Part shown: piece by piece, positions 23,098-32,100 of the stretch
Numbering within the stretch: the first letter of the stretch is position 1
How the letters are laid out: the number at the start of each line of letters is the position of its first letter
Assembly (NCBI RefSeq): GCF_900143055.1
Contig: NZ_FRCW01000001.1
Location: 310,001 to 374,000 of the forward strand
Direction of reading: 5' to 3'
Source of the DNA: Fibrobacter sp. UWR3
GTDB taxonomy: Bacteria > Fibrobacterota > Fibrobacteria > Fibrobacterales > Fibrobacteraceae
DNA length: 64,000 nucleotides
The notes under the pieces: model-generated
What the model saw: only the letters and a program-made list of their open reading frames with translations
What the model was told of the DNA's origin: nothing
Database searches by the model: none
Made by a program: the position numbers and the translations under genes

Positions 23098-26000
23098 ATG
23101 AAAAAAATCATTCTTGTCGCTGCGATTGTTTGCTCCTTTATCGGAACTTCTTTCGCTGCATCGGATCCTTGTAAGGAAAAGACCAACGAAGCAAAGAAAA
23201 TGCTTGCCAAGTGCAAGTCCATCGGGAAGGGCAAATCTGGTTATGAGCAGTGCGCCAGTTCCTATAAGGTAATCAAGAACCAGGCCGAACAGGCATGCCG
23301 TTCCGGCGGCCTCGACGAACAGGGCATGGTGAAGGCCATCGAGCAGTGGGAAAAGCTCGCCAAGGGCGAAACCTGTAAGGGCAAGAAGTCCGACCGCTGT
23401 GCCGGTGCTCTCCAGCAGCTGGGTCACTACCAGTTCATGCTCGAAGAAAAGCAGTTCCTGGATATCCAGGGCCAGTACGAAGAAGATGTCGCCTGGTGTG
23501 CCGACCGCGATAACAAGCCGGCCAAGTGTGCGAACATCGGCCAGTACCCGAAGGCCGACCACCAGAAGTCCCTCGGCTACTTCCTCGAGTACATCGACAA
23601 GTACCCGAAGGCTCCGAAGATTCCGGTGGTGCTCTACCAGGCCGCTGCCGTGCAGGAAGCTAGCGGCGAAGACGAAAAGGCGTTTAAGCTCCGCGATCGT
23701 CTCGTCAAGAACTTCCCGAACGACGGTCTCGTGCCGAAGGCATGGCTCCGTATCGCCGAATACCACTTCATGAACCGCAAGTTCCGTGATGCTATCGCCG
23801 CCTACAAGAAGGTGACCGGCTTTGAGAACCTCACCGGTAAGGAAGCGGCTCTCGCCATGTACCACTTGGCTGAATCCTACTACAACATCGCCGAATACGA
23901 AACGGCTGCTTACAAGTACTACGAATATATCATCGGTGCCGACAAGGGTAAATACCCCAACGACCTCCGCGCCGAAGCTATGGACTTCATGGCTGCCTCC
24001 TTCTCTGACCTTGAAGGTGGTGGTGTCGCCGAAGCTGAAGCCTTCCTCAAGGACAAGAAGGTTCCGTTCAAGGATTCCGTGTACTACCGCATCGGTATGA
24101 AGAACAAGGACCACGACCGTAACGAAGAAGCTGTCCAGTCCTTCAAGCGCTTGATGCAGATCAACCCGGACTACATCGACGCTCCGCTCGCCGATATCGC
24201 CATGATCGAAATCTTGCTCGTGCAGCAGAAGTTCGACGAAGCCCAGAACTACCGTTACGTGGTGGTGAAGCGCTACGACAAGAACTCCTCCTGGCGCAAG
24301 AAGAACACCAAGTATAAGGAATCCGTCGCGAACGCTGACAAGGCTATCCGCGGCGCTATGCTCGAAATTCCGCACTACCATCACCAGCAGGCCGCGAAGA
24401 TCACCAAGGAAGGTGATATCGAGGGCGGTAAGCGTCGCTATGCCGAAGCTATCAAGGCTTACGAGGCGTTCCTCACCCGTTACAAGAATGAACCGACCTG
24501 GGATGAATACACCGTGCATATCGACCTCGCTGCCGCCTACCAGGAAATGGGCCAGCATGCGAATGCCGCCAAGATGTTCAACTGGATTGTCGATACCGAT
24601 ACCACCCGTTATGGCCGCCGCGCTCTCGGTTCCGCTGCCCTCCTGAAGAAGGAAGAAGCTGCCTACAACGCCGTGCTCATGATGGACCAGGCTCGCGAAG
24701 CCGCTCTCAAGAGCAAGGCTAACGGCGATACGGTCAAGGCTTACGACCTCCCCGAAACGAAGGCTTACTTCGCCCAGGTGGACAAGTACATGCAGAAGTT
24801 TGGCCAGAACAAGGAAGCTGCCGAACTTGCCTACAACGCTGCCCTCGTGCACTACAATGCCAAGAAGTTCAAGACTGCGGTTACGGTTCTTCGCGAACTC
24901 CGCCAGAAGTACCCGAACCACCAGTACATCTTGCTCATCAGCCAGATGCTTGCCAAGTCCTTGCTCGAATCCAACCAGCTCGATGAGGCTCTCGCCGAAT
25001 TCGAATGGCTGTTGAAGCAGTACACGCAGGTGAAGGCCACCAAGAACGACTCGATGGCTAAGGAAACCGAAAAGGCTATCGCGTTCGTGCTCTACCAGAT
25101 GGCTGAAAAGGCTGTCAAGGAAGGCCAGTACGAGAAGGGTGCCAATGCTTACCTCTCTCTCGTGAAGCGTTACCCGAAGGTCGAGATTGCCGACAAGGCT
25201 ATCTTCGAAGCCGCTGCCGCGTTCGAAAGCGCGAACCAGTACAACAAGGCTGCCGAAACCTTCATGATTCTCCCGAAGCAGTACGCAAGCTCTCCGCTCA
25301 CTATCAAGGGCGTGCTCCGTGCCGCATCCGCATACAAGAAGGACAACAAGCCGCAGATGGCTGCGACCACGTTCCTCTTTATCACGAACAACTTCCCGCA
25401 GGATTCCATGGCGTTCCAGGCAATCGGCTTTGCTGCCGCCGTGTATGACTCCATCCCGGATAAGAAGAACGCTGCTGTTACCTACGAACTTGCCTACAAG
25501 CGCTACCCGAAGAACGAGAAGACCCCGAGCTTCCTGTACAGCGCCTGCTTGAGCTACGACGAAGCGAAGATGACCGACGAAGCAATCCGTTGCTCCAAGG
25601 ACCTCGTTCGCGACTACCCGAAGAGCACCTACGCTCTTGACGCCGCGTTCTCCATCCCGATGGCTTACGCTAACGCCAAGAAGTGGGATCTTGCCGCCTC
25701 CGAATACCACAACTTCATCAAGATGTACACCGAAGACAAGGAAAAGCTGATTGCCGCCTACATCGGTGCAGCCCGTGCCTACATGGAACTGAAGGAAGAA
25801 GACAAGGCTATCGAAGACTACCGCAAGACTCTCGAAGCTTACGACAAGTACGGTTTGCAGATCAAGAACGCCGACCCGGGTGTCCCGGCCGAAGCCGCCT
25901 TCTACATGGGTGAACACGAGTTCCACAAGATGGACCCGATTGTGCTGAAGGGTAAGGAAAAGGACAAGGCCAAGATCATCAAGACCTTGGTGGAAATACT

Positions 26001-26943
26001 CCAGAAGGCTATGGGTCACTACTCCAAGTCTGCTGCCTACGCTTCTGAAAAGTGGACCTTCCGTGCCACGAACAAGATGGGTATGCTCTTCGTGACCATG
26101 GCCGCCAAGATCCGCGAACAGGAAATGAACGCGAAGAAGGAAGACGAGAAGTTCGCCGAACGTATTACCATCGTGCAGCAGCTGCCGAGCTACTACGAAC
26201 AGGCTCGCCCGATCTTCCAGAAGAACATCGACCTTGCACGCGACCAGGGCTTCTACAACAAGGACGTGGTCGAGGCTGAAGAAGGCTACATCGAAATGTT
26301 CTACCAGGGCTGCGCCGTGTTCGTCGAAGTGGCTGACGCATTCGCGAACGCACCGCTTCCGGACTCCGCCGCCATCGTTCAGGAATACATCTACGAAGAA
26401 ATGGTGAAGGCCGACGCTATCGAAGCCGCTCACGAAGACCTCGAGGCCTATCGTGAAGAGCTCATGAACAAGTCGAACTCCGCAAAGGAACTCGCCGTTC
26501 CGCAGTGCGCTACCGGTATCAAGGCCTCTGCCCACTACGGTATCGACAACCAGTGGACTGCGAAGTTGTTCGAAACGTTGAAGGCTCTTGACGAAACGAA
26601 CGAAGTTCTCGCCACGAAGATCGAAAAGTTTGACCCGTCGACTCTGTTCTCTGACCCGAGCTACTTCAAGACGAAGGCCCGTATCGAACAGATTTCGAAG
26701 TCCGAAGTCATGACTCCGGAAGAAAGGATCAATACCTTCCGCGAAATCATCAAGGATGCCAAGGCTGAAAACGAAAAGTTGAAGGCCGAACTTGAGGAAC
26801 TCAAGAAGCAGCTGATGAGTGCTCCGGCCCCGTCTGCCGAGCCGGAACCGTCCATGGACGAACCTGCTGCTGCTGAAGAGGCTGCCCCCGCTCCGGCACC
26901 TGCCAAGAAGAAGGCTGGTAAGAAGAAGGGCAAGAAGAAGTAG
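23098..26943 (+). CDS. Very large periplasmic TPR protein
   Basis: This 1281-residue protein has a signal peptide (residues 1-20) and a Cys-rich first 130 residues, with about ten cysteines that may form disulfides. More than fifteen TPR-like units follow (for example YHLAESYYNIAEYETAAYKY, KFDEAQNYRYVVVKRY, MAEKAVKEGQYEKGANAYLS). A coiled coil comes near residue 1200, then a Pro/Ala/Glu stretch and a final Lys-rich tail (KKKAGKKKGKKK). Such arrays are protein-binding scaffolds; in gliding and Tol-type machines they bridge inner and outer membrane parts. The Lys-rich end may bind anionic wall or DNA-like polymer. The gene ends with a strong terminator, so the ExbB group downstream has its own promoter. 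A 1933-codon antisense open frame here is a codon-bias artefact. Confidence 0.85.
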   Translation: MKKIILVAAIVCSFIGTSFAASDPCKEKTNEAKKMLAKCKSIGKGKSGYEQCASSYKVIKNQAEQACRSGGLDEQGMVKAIEQWEKLAKGETCKGKKSDRCAGALQQLGHYQFMLEEKQFLDIQGQYEEDVAWCADRDNKPAKCANIGQYPKADHQKSLGYFLEYIDKYPKAPKIPVVLYQAAAVQEASGEDEKAFKLRDRLVKNFPNDGLVPKAWLRIAEYHFMNRKFRDAIAAYKKVTGFENLTGKEAALAMYHLAESYYNIAEYETAAYKYYEYIIGADKGKYPNDLRAEAMDFMAASFSDLEGGGVAEAEAFLKDKKVPFKDSVYYRIGMKNKDHDRNEEAVQSFKRLMQINPDYIDAPLADIAMIEILLVQQKFDEAQNYRYVVVKRYDKNSSWRKKNTKYKESVANADKAIRGAMLEIPHYHHQQAAKITKEGDIEGGKRRYAEAIKAYEAFLTRYKNEPTWDEYTVHIDLAAAYQEMGQHANAAKMFNWIVDTDTTRYGRRALGSAALLKKEEAAYNAVLMMDQAREAALKSKANGDTVKAYDLPETKAYFAQVDKYMQKFGQNKEAAELAYNAALVHYNAKKFKTAVTVLRELRQKYPNHQYILLISQMLAKSLLESNQLDEALAEFEWLLKQYTQVKATKNDSMAKETEKAIAFVLYQMAEKAVKEGQYEKGANAYLSLVKRYPKVEIADKAIFEAAAAFESANQYNKAAETFMILPKQYASSPLTIKGVLRAASAYKKDNKPQMAATTFLFITNNFPQDSMAFQAIGFAAAVYDSIPDKKNAAVTYELAYKRYPKNEKTPSFLYSACLSYDEAKMTDEAIRCSKDLVRDYPKSTYALDAAFSIPMAYANAKKWDLAASEYHNFIKMYTEDKEKLIAAYIGAARAYMELKEEDKAIEDYRKTLEAYDKYGLQIKNADPGVPAEAAFYMGEHEFHKMDPIVLKGKEKDKAKIIKTLVEILQKAMGHYSKSAAYASEKWTFRATNKMGMLFVTMAAKIREQEMNAKKEDEKFAERITIVQQLPSYYEQARPIFQKNIDLARDQGFYNKDVVEAEEGYIEMFYQGCAVFVEVADAFANAPLPDSAAIVQEYIYEEMVKADAIEAAHEDLEAYREELMNKSNSAKELAVPQCATGIKASAHYGIDNQWTAKLFETLKALDETNEVLATKIEKFDPSTLFSDPSYFKTKARIEQISKSEVMTPEERINTFREIIKDAKAENEKLKAELEELKKQLMSAPAPSAEPEPSMDEPAAAEEAAPAPAPAKKKAGKKKGKKK

Positions 26944-26959
26944 CGGTAAAAACTATTTT

Positions 26960-26993
26960 ACGGGGACCTTGTTCATAGGTTCCCCGTATTTTT
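26960..26993 (+). terminator. Strong terminator after the large TPR gene
   Basis: ACGGGGACC and GGTTCCCCGT form a stem with an eight-base loop, followed by ATTTTT. It separates the TPR genes from the ExbB group. Confidence 0.85.
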
Positions 26994-27130
26994 AGGGCTT
27001 TAGGCGGGTTTCTGACGCGGTAAATAAAGTTTTACTCCGTTGACCCTCCAAAAACGCCCAAAAAAAAATAAATATGAACAAAGATTTCAAAAACAAACAC
27101 AAAAACAACACTCGAAAGGAGTAATCTAAA

Positions 27131-27751
27131 ATGTCTAAAATGCTTCAATCCTTCAGCCCTGAATCCGATGGTTGGCAGTTCATGTGGATCATCCTGGCCG
27201 TGTTCATCATCGGTCTCGGCATCTCCATCGAACGTATCATCTACATCCTGGTGAAGAGCTCCAAGGGCCGTGCCAAGTTCCTCGCTGATTTCGGTAAGCT
27301 CATCAGCTCTCAGCAGTATGACCAGGCTCTTAGCCTCGCCAACGCTACCAACCTCCCGGTTGCTCGCATTATGTCTGCTATCGTTGCCAACCGCGCCGGT
27401 GGCCGCGAAGGCATGCAGGCTGCTTGCGATGCAGTGTTCCTGACTGAAGCTCCGCGTCTTACTCGTTACATCTCCCTTATTTCCGTGATGGCTTCCATCT
27501 CTACGTTGCTCGGACTTATGGGTACGATTTACGGTCTGATCTACACCTTCGACGCTGTGGCTAACAAACCCGCTTCCGAACGTGCCAAGGCTCTTTCCGA
27601 CGGTATCGCTATCGCTATGGGTACGACGCTTGAAGGACTTCTCTCCGCAGTGCCTCTCCTGGTCATTGTGGGCTTCCTCAACATGAACTCCGAACGCCTC
27701 ATCCAGGAAATGGAAGAAAAGGGCCTCAAGATTATCAACTCTCTCGTCTAA
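27131..27751 (+). CDS. MotA/TolQ/ExbB-family proton channel
   Basis: This 206-residue protein has three membrane helices: about residues 18-40 (FMWIILAVFIIGLGISIE), 110-135 and 165-190. The second and third are typical of the family (SLISVMASISTLLGLMGTIYGLIYTF and IAIAMGTTLEGLLSAVPLLVIV). With ExbD/TolR-type partners this protein forms a proton-driven stator in the inner membrane. It is more like the TolQ/AglR group than flagellar MotA in length. A clear AAAGGAG ribosome binding site precedes the ATG. Two ExbD-like genes and an AgmX/TonB-like gene follow at 40, 2 and 3 base gaps, so the four form one operon. Confidence 0.92.
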   Translation: MSKMLQSFSPESDGWQFMWIILAVFIIGLGISIERIIYILVKSSKGRAKFLADFGKLISSQQYDQALSLANATNLPVARIMSAIVANRAGGREGMQAACDAVFLTEAPRLTRYISLISVMASISTLLGLMGTIYGLIYTFDAVANKPASERAKALSDGIAIAMGTTLEGLLSAVPLLVIVGFLNMNSERLIQEMEEKGLKIINSLV

Positions 27752-27790
27752 TTGTGTTTGAGAGTTAAGTCTTTAACTGGAGTTTAAAAA

Positions 27791-28684
27791 ATGGCAAAAG
27801 AAGTCAAGAAACCAGCAAAGCCTGAAGAACCGGACCTGTTGCCGGCGATGGGCTTGTTCACGATTCTGATTCCTATGCTTCTCTCCATGGCTGCTTTCTC
27901 CAAGCTGGCAATTGTTCAGGTGAACCTGCCCGAGCGCAGTATGATCAACCCGAACGATGAAACACCTCCGCCGGATGAGCAGGCATTGAACTTGAGCCTC
28001 GCGATTACCAACGAATATCTCGTGATTGGTGCTCGTGGTGGTTTCCAGCCGAACGTCTATTTCAAGGAAATGTGGACGTTCCGCTGCAAGTCCGATGCTA
28101 AGCTGATTACCCATGCCGTCGAAGATGTCAAGGCCGCAGTTGAAGCCGGACATGGTCCGAAGTGCAAGGACGGTAGCGAGATGGATAAAGAGAAGTATCT
28201 CTACGAAATCGAAACTATCGAACTCTGGGCAATCCAGAAAGAATCTGAAGAGGATCCGGGTCGCGTGATCTGGGCGCTCTACACCAACGGGGGTACTCCC
28301 GAAGAACCTGTTGCCGACAGTGCTTATGTTGACGGCAACAACAACTTCCTCGCTCTCCCGGGTGAAGGCGCTATGGGCCTGACTCCGCCGCCGGCTCTCA
28401 AGAAGCCCGCTGCAGGTACGGCTCTCGCAACCCTTACCCCGAACTCCGCTCGCACGCTCAAACCGGACGTTGCGGCGAAGAACCTCATTCATCCGCTTTC
28501 CGCATACGATCTCATCGCAAAGGATCTGATCGCAATCCATACGCAGTTCATCGACCTGGAAGACGTCGACAACATCATCATCGTGGCTAACGACGATACG
28601 CAGTTCGACAAGATCATCCAGCTCATGGACCGTTCTAAGGAAGCGGGCTTCAGCAAGATCAACCTTGCAAAGTTGGGAGGTTAA
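27791..28684 (+). CDS. ExbD/TolR-like protein lacking the transmembrane aspartate
   Basis: This 297-residue protein is about twice the usual ExbD length. It has one N-terminal membrane helix (LLPAMGLFTILIPMLLSMAA) followed by KLAIVQVNLPERS, which lines up with the ExbD helix and its 'VnLP' strand. At the position of the proton-carrying Asp of ExbD/TolR there is Gly or Leu. The next 200 residues form a periplasmic region that contains extra segments rich in Pro and charged residues (ETPPPDEQALNLSLAITNEY, then a long insert) and a late HTQFIDLEDVDNIIIVANDDTQF resembling the ExbD/TolR peptidoglycan-facing domain. It is probably the non-conducting half of a mixed ExbD pair with the next protein. 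Function is inferred from position and helix pattern. Confidence 0.75.
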   Translation: MAKEVKKPAKPEEPDLLPAMGLFTILIPMLLSMAAFSKLAIVQVNLPERSMINPNDETPPPDEQALNLSLAITNEYLVIGARGGFQPNVYFKEMWTFRCKSDAKLITHAVEDVKAAVEAGHGPKCKDGSEMDKEKYLYEIETIELWAIQKESEEDPGRVIWALYTNGGTPEEPVADSAYVDGNNNFLALPGEGAMGLTPPPALKKPAAGTALATLTPNSARTLKPDVAAKNLIHPLSAYDLIAKDLIAIHTQFIDLEDVDNIIIVANDDTQFDKIIQLMDRSKEAGFSKINLAKLGG

Positions 28685-28686
28685 TC

Positions 28687-29235
28687 ATGGCTAGAAGAAC
28701 TCGTAAATACGCTGACGACGTCCCGTTCTCGATTACCTCGATGATGGACATGATGACCATCATCCTGGTGTTCATGATCAAGAACATGGACGCTGAAGGT
28801 CAGCTCTTGACCCAGGCCGAAAACCTGATCCTTCCGGTCTCCACGTCCAAGCTCCAGCCGACAGAAGTTTCTCTGACGGTCGTGATCGATAAGGAATACG
28901 TGGTGGTCGACAATGAGAAAGTCGTGCCGACTTCGGACGTGCTTGCTCAGGAAGATCTCTGTGTTCAGCCTGTTCTTACTACCCTTTACGGGAAACGTAA
29001 GGCCGAAGTGGACCAGCACTTGCGTCAGGGCCAGCCTGCCGACGAAGCCGGTAGCGTTGTTGTCCAAATCGACAAGAACATCCCTTACGACGCCATGTAT
29101 AAGGTGATGGCTACCTGCGGTATCGCTGGCGTGCCGTCCTGCAACTCTTCCGAAGGCGAAACTGGCTACGAGAAGATGAGCGGCTATACGAACGTTTCCT
29201 TTGCCGTTCTCGAAAAGAACGGAGGGGAGGAATAA
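28687..29235 (+). CDS. ExbD/TolR-family proton-conducting subunit
   Basis: This 182-residue protein has the single helix of ExbD with the conserved Asp: ITSMMDMMTIILVFMI (Asp near residue 21). A periplasmic domain follows (ENLILPVSTSKLQPTEVSLTVVIDKEYVVVDNEKV). The late segment VVVQIDKNIPYDAMYKVMATCGIAGV is the family's 'd..v.y..v..vm..a..aG' part. It should work with the ExbB protein upstream. The insert around residues 95-125 is longer than usual. Gaps of 2 and 3 bases to its neighbours show tight coupling. Confidence 0.9.
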   Translation: MARRTRKYADDVPFSITSMMDMMTIILVFMIKNMDAEGQLLTQAENLILPVSTSKLQPTEVSLTVVIDKEYVVVDNEKVVPTSDVLAQEDLCVQPVLTTLYGKRKAEVDQHLRQGQPADEAGSVVVQIDKNIPYDAMYKVMATCGIAGVPSCNSSEGETGYEKMSGYTNVSFAVLEKNGGEE

Positions 29236-29238
29236 TCT

Positions 29239-30174
29239 ATGGCTAAGAAAAATACTCCTGTAGATCCGTTAGTTGCGGCTCTTATGCCTGAATCCGACAA
29301 GAAGATGGCCACCATCGCTGGTGCGTCTGTGCTTGTCGCTCTTGCCCTTTCTTTCTGGGCCTCCATGTACGAAGTGGTCGTCGATGAAGTTATCTTCGAC
29401 TCTTCTGAAGGCCCCGACCTGACCGCCCAGATGTCTATGGACGAGAAGAAGGAAGAAAAGAAGGAAGAGAAGAAGAAGGAAGAGCCCAAGAAGCCCCGCA
29501 AGAAGGCGGGTGGTGGTGGCAAGCCCCGTGGTAAGGGCCAGCCGAACGCTCCGCAGACTCGCGGCGTGCTCAAGCTCCTCACTGCTCAGACCAAGACTGC
29601 TAGTGCTGCTGCCTACGACCTCATGAAGAACCAGAAGTTCACCAAGGACATCGATAAGGTTCTTAAGGACGTGGCTGGCCTCCAGACGACGGGTAAGACC
29701 GTTCTCGGTGGCCGTCGCGGTAAGGCTGACGGTGGCTTCAACGAAGGCTATGCTGAAGGCGGTGCCGGTGGTATCGGCGACGGCCTCGCAGGCCTCTTCG
29801 GCGGTGGCGGTGGCGGTATTGCTACCAAGGCCAAGGGTAACATCAAGACCCCGTCTGCCCGTGACATTGACATGGGTGCAGGTGGTGGCTCTCGTTCCGC
29901 AGCGGACATCATGAAGGTCGTCCGTCAGCGTACCCCGGGTCTGCGCCACATCTACAACAAGTTCCTGAAGAAGAAACCGGGATTCCAGGGTAAGGTTACC
30001 CTGAAGTTCACGATCGCTCCGGGTGGCGAAGTTATCAGCATTTCCATTGTGTCTTCCACCACTGGTTACGGCGAATTCGATGCTCAGATCAAGGGCGCCG
30101 TCTCCAACTGGACGTTCAGCAAGGTTAAGTCCGGTAACACCACCGTTACGATTCCGTTCACCTTCTCCGAATAA
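29239..30174 (+). CDS. AgmX/TonB-like energy-transducer protein
   Basis: This 311-residue protein has a cytoplasmic start, one helix (about residues 29-48), a Lys/Glu-rich stretch (DEKKEEKKEEKKKEEPKKPR) and a Gly-rich middle with GGGGG runs. The C-terminal domain of about 90 residues (SAADIMKVVRQRTPGLRHIYNKFLKKKPGFQGKVTLKFTIAPGGEVISISI) matches the AgmX/PglI C-terminal family, which is TonB-like. Charged-then-Gly-rich linkers of this kind let TonB/TolA-type proteins cross the periplasm. In Myxococcus similar proteins belong to gliding machinery. It is the last gene of the ExbB operon, followed by a strong terminator. Confidence 0.87.
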   Translation: MAKKNTPVDPLVAALMPESDKKMATIAGASVLVALALSFWASMYEVVVDEVIFDSSEGPDLTAQMSMDEKKEEKKEEKKKEEPKKPRKKAGGGGKPRGKGQPNAPQTRGVLKLLTAQTKTASAAAYDLMKNQKFTKDIDKVLKDVAGLQTTGKTVLGGRRGKADGGFNEGYAEGGAGGIGDGLAGLFGGGGGGIATKAKGNIKTPSARDIDMGAGGGSRSAADIMKVVRQRTPGLRHIYNKFLKKKPGFQGKVTLKFTIAPGGEVISISIVSSTTGYGEFDAQIKGAVSNWTFSKVKSGNTTVTIPFTFSE

Positions 30175-30194
30175 CGGAAAACCTGTTGAAAAAA

Positions 30195-30230
30195 GGCCAC
30201 GCTCAAAAAGCGTGGTCTTTTTTTATTTTT
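30195..30230 (+). terminator. Terminator of the ExbB operon
   Basis: GGCCACGCT and AGCGTGGTC form a stem around CAAAA, followed by TTTTTTTATTTTT. Confidence 0.9.
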
Positions 30231-30233
30231 CTA

Positions 30234-30264
30234 TTGCGTTTTTCTTTAATTTAATCTAACTTTA
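30234..30264 (+). promoter_or_regulatory. Promoter of the outer-membrane barrel gene
   Basis: TTGCGT (30234-30239), a 17-base spacer and TAACTTTA (30257-30264) lie about 30 bases before the start; an AGGAG ribosome binding site follows at 30281. Confidence 0.7.
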
Positions 30265-30292
30265 TAACAGAATTTTTAATAGGAGTCCTCAA

Positions 30293-31585
30293 ATGAAGTT
30301 GAGATCAGCAATTGCCGTTGGCGCTGCTTTTGGAATCCTCGGGGTAGGTTCTGCTTTCGCTACCTTCGCTCGCGTCGAATCCATGGGCAAGAACACGACC
30401 TACATCATGGATGATGTGAGTATTTTCGACAACCCTGCAAACATCAATCTCTACCCGAACTACTTGATTGGTGAGTTCGGACCTTACACGCAGGATGTCG
30501 CTACGGGTACGAACCAGGACCCGATGCACCCGAACTTCGGCGGTATCTTCTCGCTCTCCCTCGGTGACGAGAACAATCCGGATCCGCGTCTTTCCATCGG
30601 TGGTCTCTTCGGCCGCATCAACGAGGAACTCGCACGCTACCTGCCGAACCGCGTGATTGCTGAAAATGGCCGCGACATCTCTAACGTTCCCGAAACCGTT
30701 ACTAACTTCGACGGCTTCCTCGGGTTCACGCTCTCTAACGGCGACGCTCTCGGCTTGCACATCTACATTGCACACCAGGACGGTGGCTACGAGACCCCGA
30801 GTGGCATCTACCAGGTCGATGACAATGCATACGCTTCCATCGTGCAGGCTGATGCAGGCTTGAACATGCAGTTCGGTGCGAACATCGACTTCGAGTTCAT
30901 GTTCGCTCTCGCTCGCATCCAGTTCGGCCCTGACCACAAGAACTTCTTCGATGATGGCGACTTCAGCTTCCTTGCCAAGTCCCGCGCCTTCTTCACCCTC
31001 GAGGCAATCGACGGCGAACTGGTACCCGCGGTTTCCGCTAAGTTCATCGAAGCTCCGGGCATCGACAACAAGCGTGCCCAGGTCGGCCTCGGCATCAACG
31101 TCGCTCTCGACCGCGGCTTCTTCTGGTTGGGTCTCGACTTCATCTGGGACAAGCTCGAGGCTCATGACTGGAGCATTGACTACACCACTGGCGAGAGGGT
31201 CTACAATTCCTACGACAACGACGATCCGGCTTGGGATGAACGTCGCGACATCGGCGGCATGATCAGCTTCGGTATCGAACGCAACATCTGGTGGGACTGG
31301 TTCGTGATCCGCGTCGGCGGTCAGAAATCCATCCTCTACACCGACTGCGACCAGAACGAAAAGAACAAGGGCCGTTCGGGCATCTGCACCGACAGCGGCA
31401 ACTTCTTCAGCACGAACCCGCTTGCTAACGGCACTGCCGACGACCACGTGGGCTTCGGCTTCGGTATCAACATCGAAGAAAAGCTGAAGATCGACGTGAC
31501 TGTCGCCGAAGACCTGCTGTTCCGCAACCCGTTCCAGGGTGAAGGCCGCATCTTCTCGAGAATCTCTGCTACCTACTCCTTCTAG
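30293..31585 (+). CDS. Outer-membrane beta-barrel protein
   Basis: This 430-residue protein has a signal peptide (residues 1-23) and the motif IFDNPANINLYPNY, close to the NPA motif of PorV-type barrels. Alternating strands run through the sequence, and the chain ends with an aromatic residue in a strand (RISATYSF), as expected for insertion by the BAM complex. An acidic turn region holds DNDDPAWDERRD. It lies directly after the ExbB operon but has its own promoter and terminator. Together with the barrel-TPR protein it may supply the outer-membrane side of the cluster. A PorV-like role in the secretion of proteins with type IX-type ends is possible. Function is inferred. Confidence 0.82.
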   Translation: MKLRSAIAVGAAFGILGVGSAFATFARVESMGKNTTYIMDDVSIFDNPANINLYPNYLIGEFGPYTQDVATGTNQDPMHPNFGGIFSLSLGDENNPDPRLSIGGLFGRINEELARYLPNRVIAENGRDISNVPETVTNFDGFLGFTLSNGDALGLHIYIAHQDGGYETPSGIYQVDDNAYASIVQADAGLNMQFGANIDFEFMFALARIQFGPDHKNFFDDGDFSFLAKSRAFFTLEAIDGELVPAVSAKFIEAPGIDNKRAQVGLGINVALDRGFFWLGLDFIWDKLEAHDWSIDYTTGERVYNSYDNDDPAWDERRDIGGMISFGIERNIWWDWFVIRVGGQKSILYTDCDQNEKNKGRSGICTDSGNFFSTNPLANGTADDHVGFGFGINIEEKLKIDVTVAEDLLFRNPFQGEGRIFSRISATYSF

Positions 31586-31608
31586 TAGGCAAGGACTGGC
31601 TATTGAGG

Positions 31609-31642
31609 AATGCTCTCCAACCGGAGGGCATTTCTTTTTTTT
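31609..31642 (+). terminator. Terminator after the outer-membrane barrel gene
   Basis: ATGCTCTCC and GGAGGGCAT form a stem with a four-base loop, followed by TTCTTTTTTTT. Confidence 0.85.
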
Positions 31643-31669
31643 GTTGCGATGATAACTATTTTTTCAACC

Positions 31670-32050
31670 ATGAAATACTTGCTTATTTTGCTTACGGCGA
31701 TTGTCTTGTTAGGTTGTTCTGAAAGGACGGAACGTATTGAGAATAAATTAAACGCGTATGTCCAGGAAGACCTCAAGTTTATTGTGGCCCAGACCATCCA
31801 TGCATCGGGTGACCGTAGCGGAATCCTTGATACGCCCTACTACCGCGTGAAGGACTTCAGGCTGTTTGCGGGCGATACGGCCGCCATCTATTCGGCGTAT
31901 GCCGAGGTGGACTTCTTCATTTATCAGGACATCAACATGCACGAGAAGCGCAAGTACCGCTACGACGCCCATGCGCGCCAGTGGGACCGCTATTACAAGG
32001 CGCTCAAATTCGGGCAGGATTCCTTGGACCGCAAGGAAAAGCAGAAATAA
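31670..32050 (+). CDS. Small lipoprotein upstream of mreB
   Basis: This 126-residue lipoprotein has its lipobox at Cys16 (VLLGC). An earlier start would lie inside the preceding terminator, so the ATG at 31670 is chosen. The mature part contains EDLKFIVAQTIHASG, a predicted helix, followed by a beta-rich segment (YRVKDFRLFAGDTAAIYSAYAEVDFFIYQDI) and a basic end. I recognise no domain. It is 50 bases from mreB and may be on the same transcript. Confidence 0.65.
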   Translation: MKYLLILLTAIVLLGCSERTERIENKLNAYVQEDLKFIVAQTIHASGDRSGILDTPYYRVKDFRLFAGDTAAIYSAYAEVDFFIYQDINMHEKRKYRYDAHARQWDRYYKALKFGQDSLDRKEKQK

Positions 32051-32100
32051 AAGTTTTATATTTTCGCTTGTAAGGATTCACCTTTTCAAAGGACCATATT

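Noticed and set aside
20734-26535. A 1933-codon open frame on the minus strand across the TPR genes
   Set aside because: It is antisense to strongly expressed genes. Their codon choice (few TTA, CTA, TCA codons) removes stop codons from the complementary frame; there is no ribosome binding site and the product is a His/Val/Leu-rich artefact.
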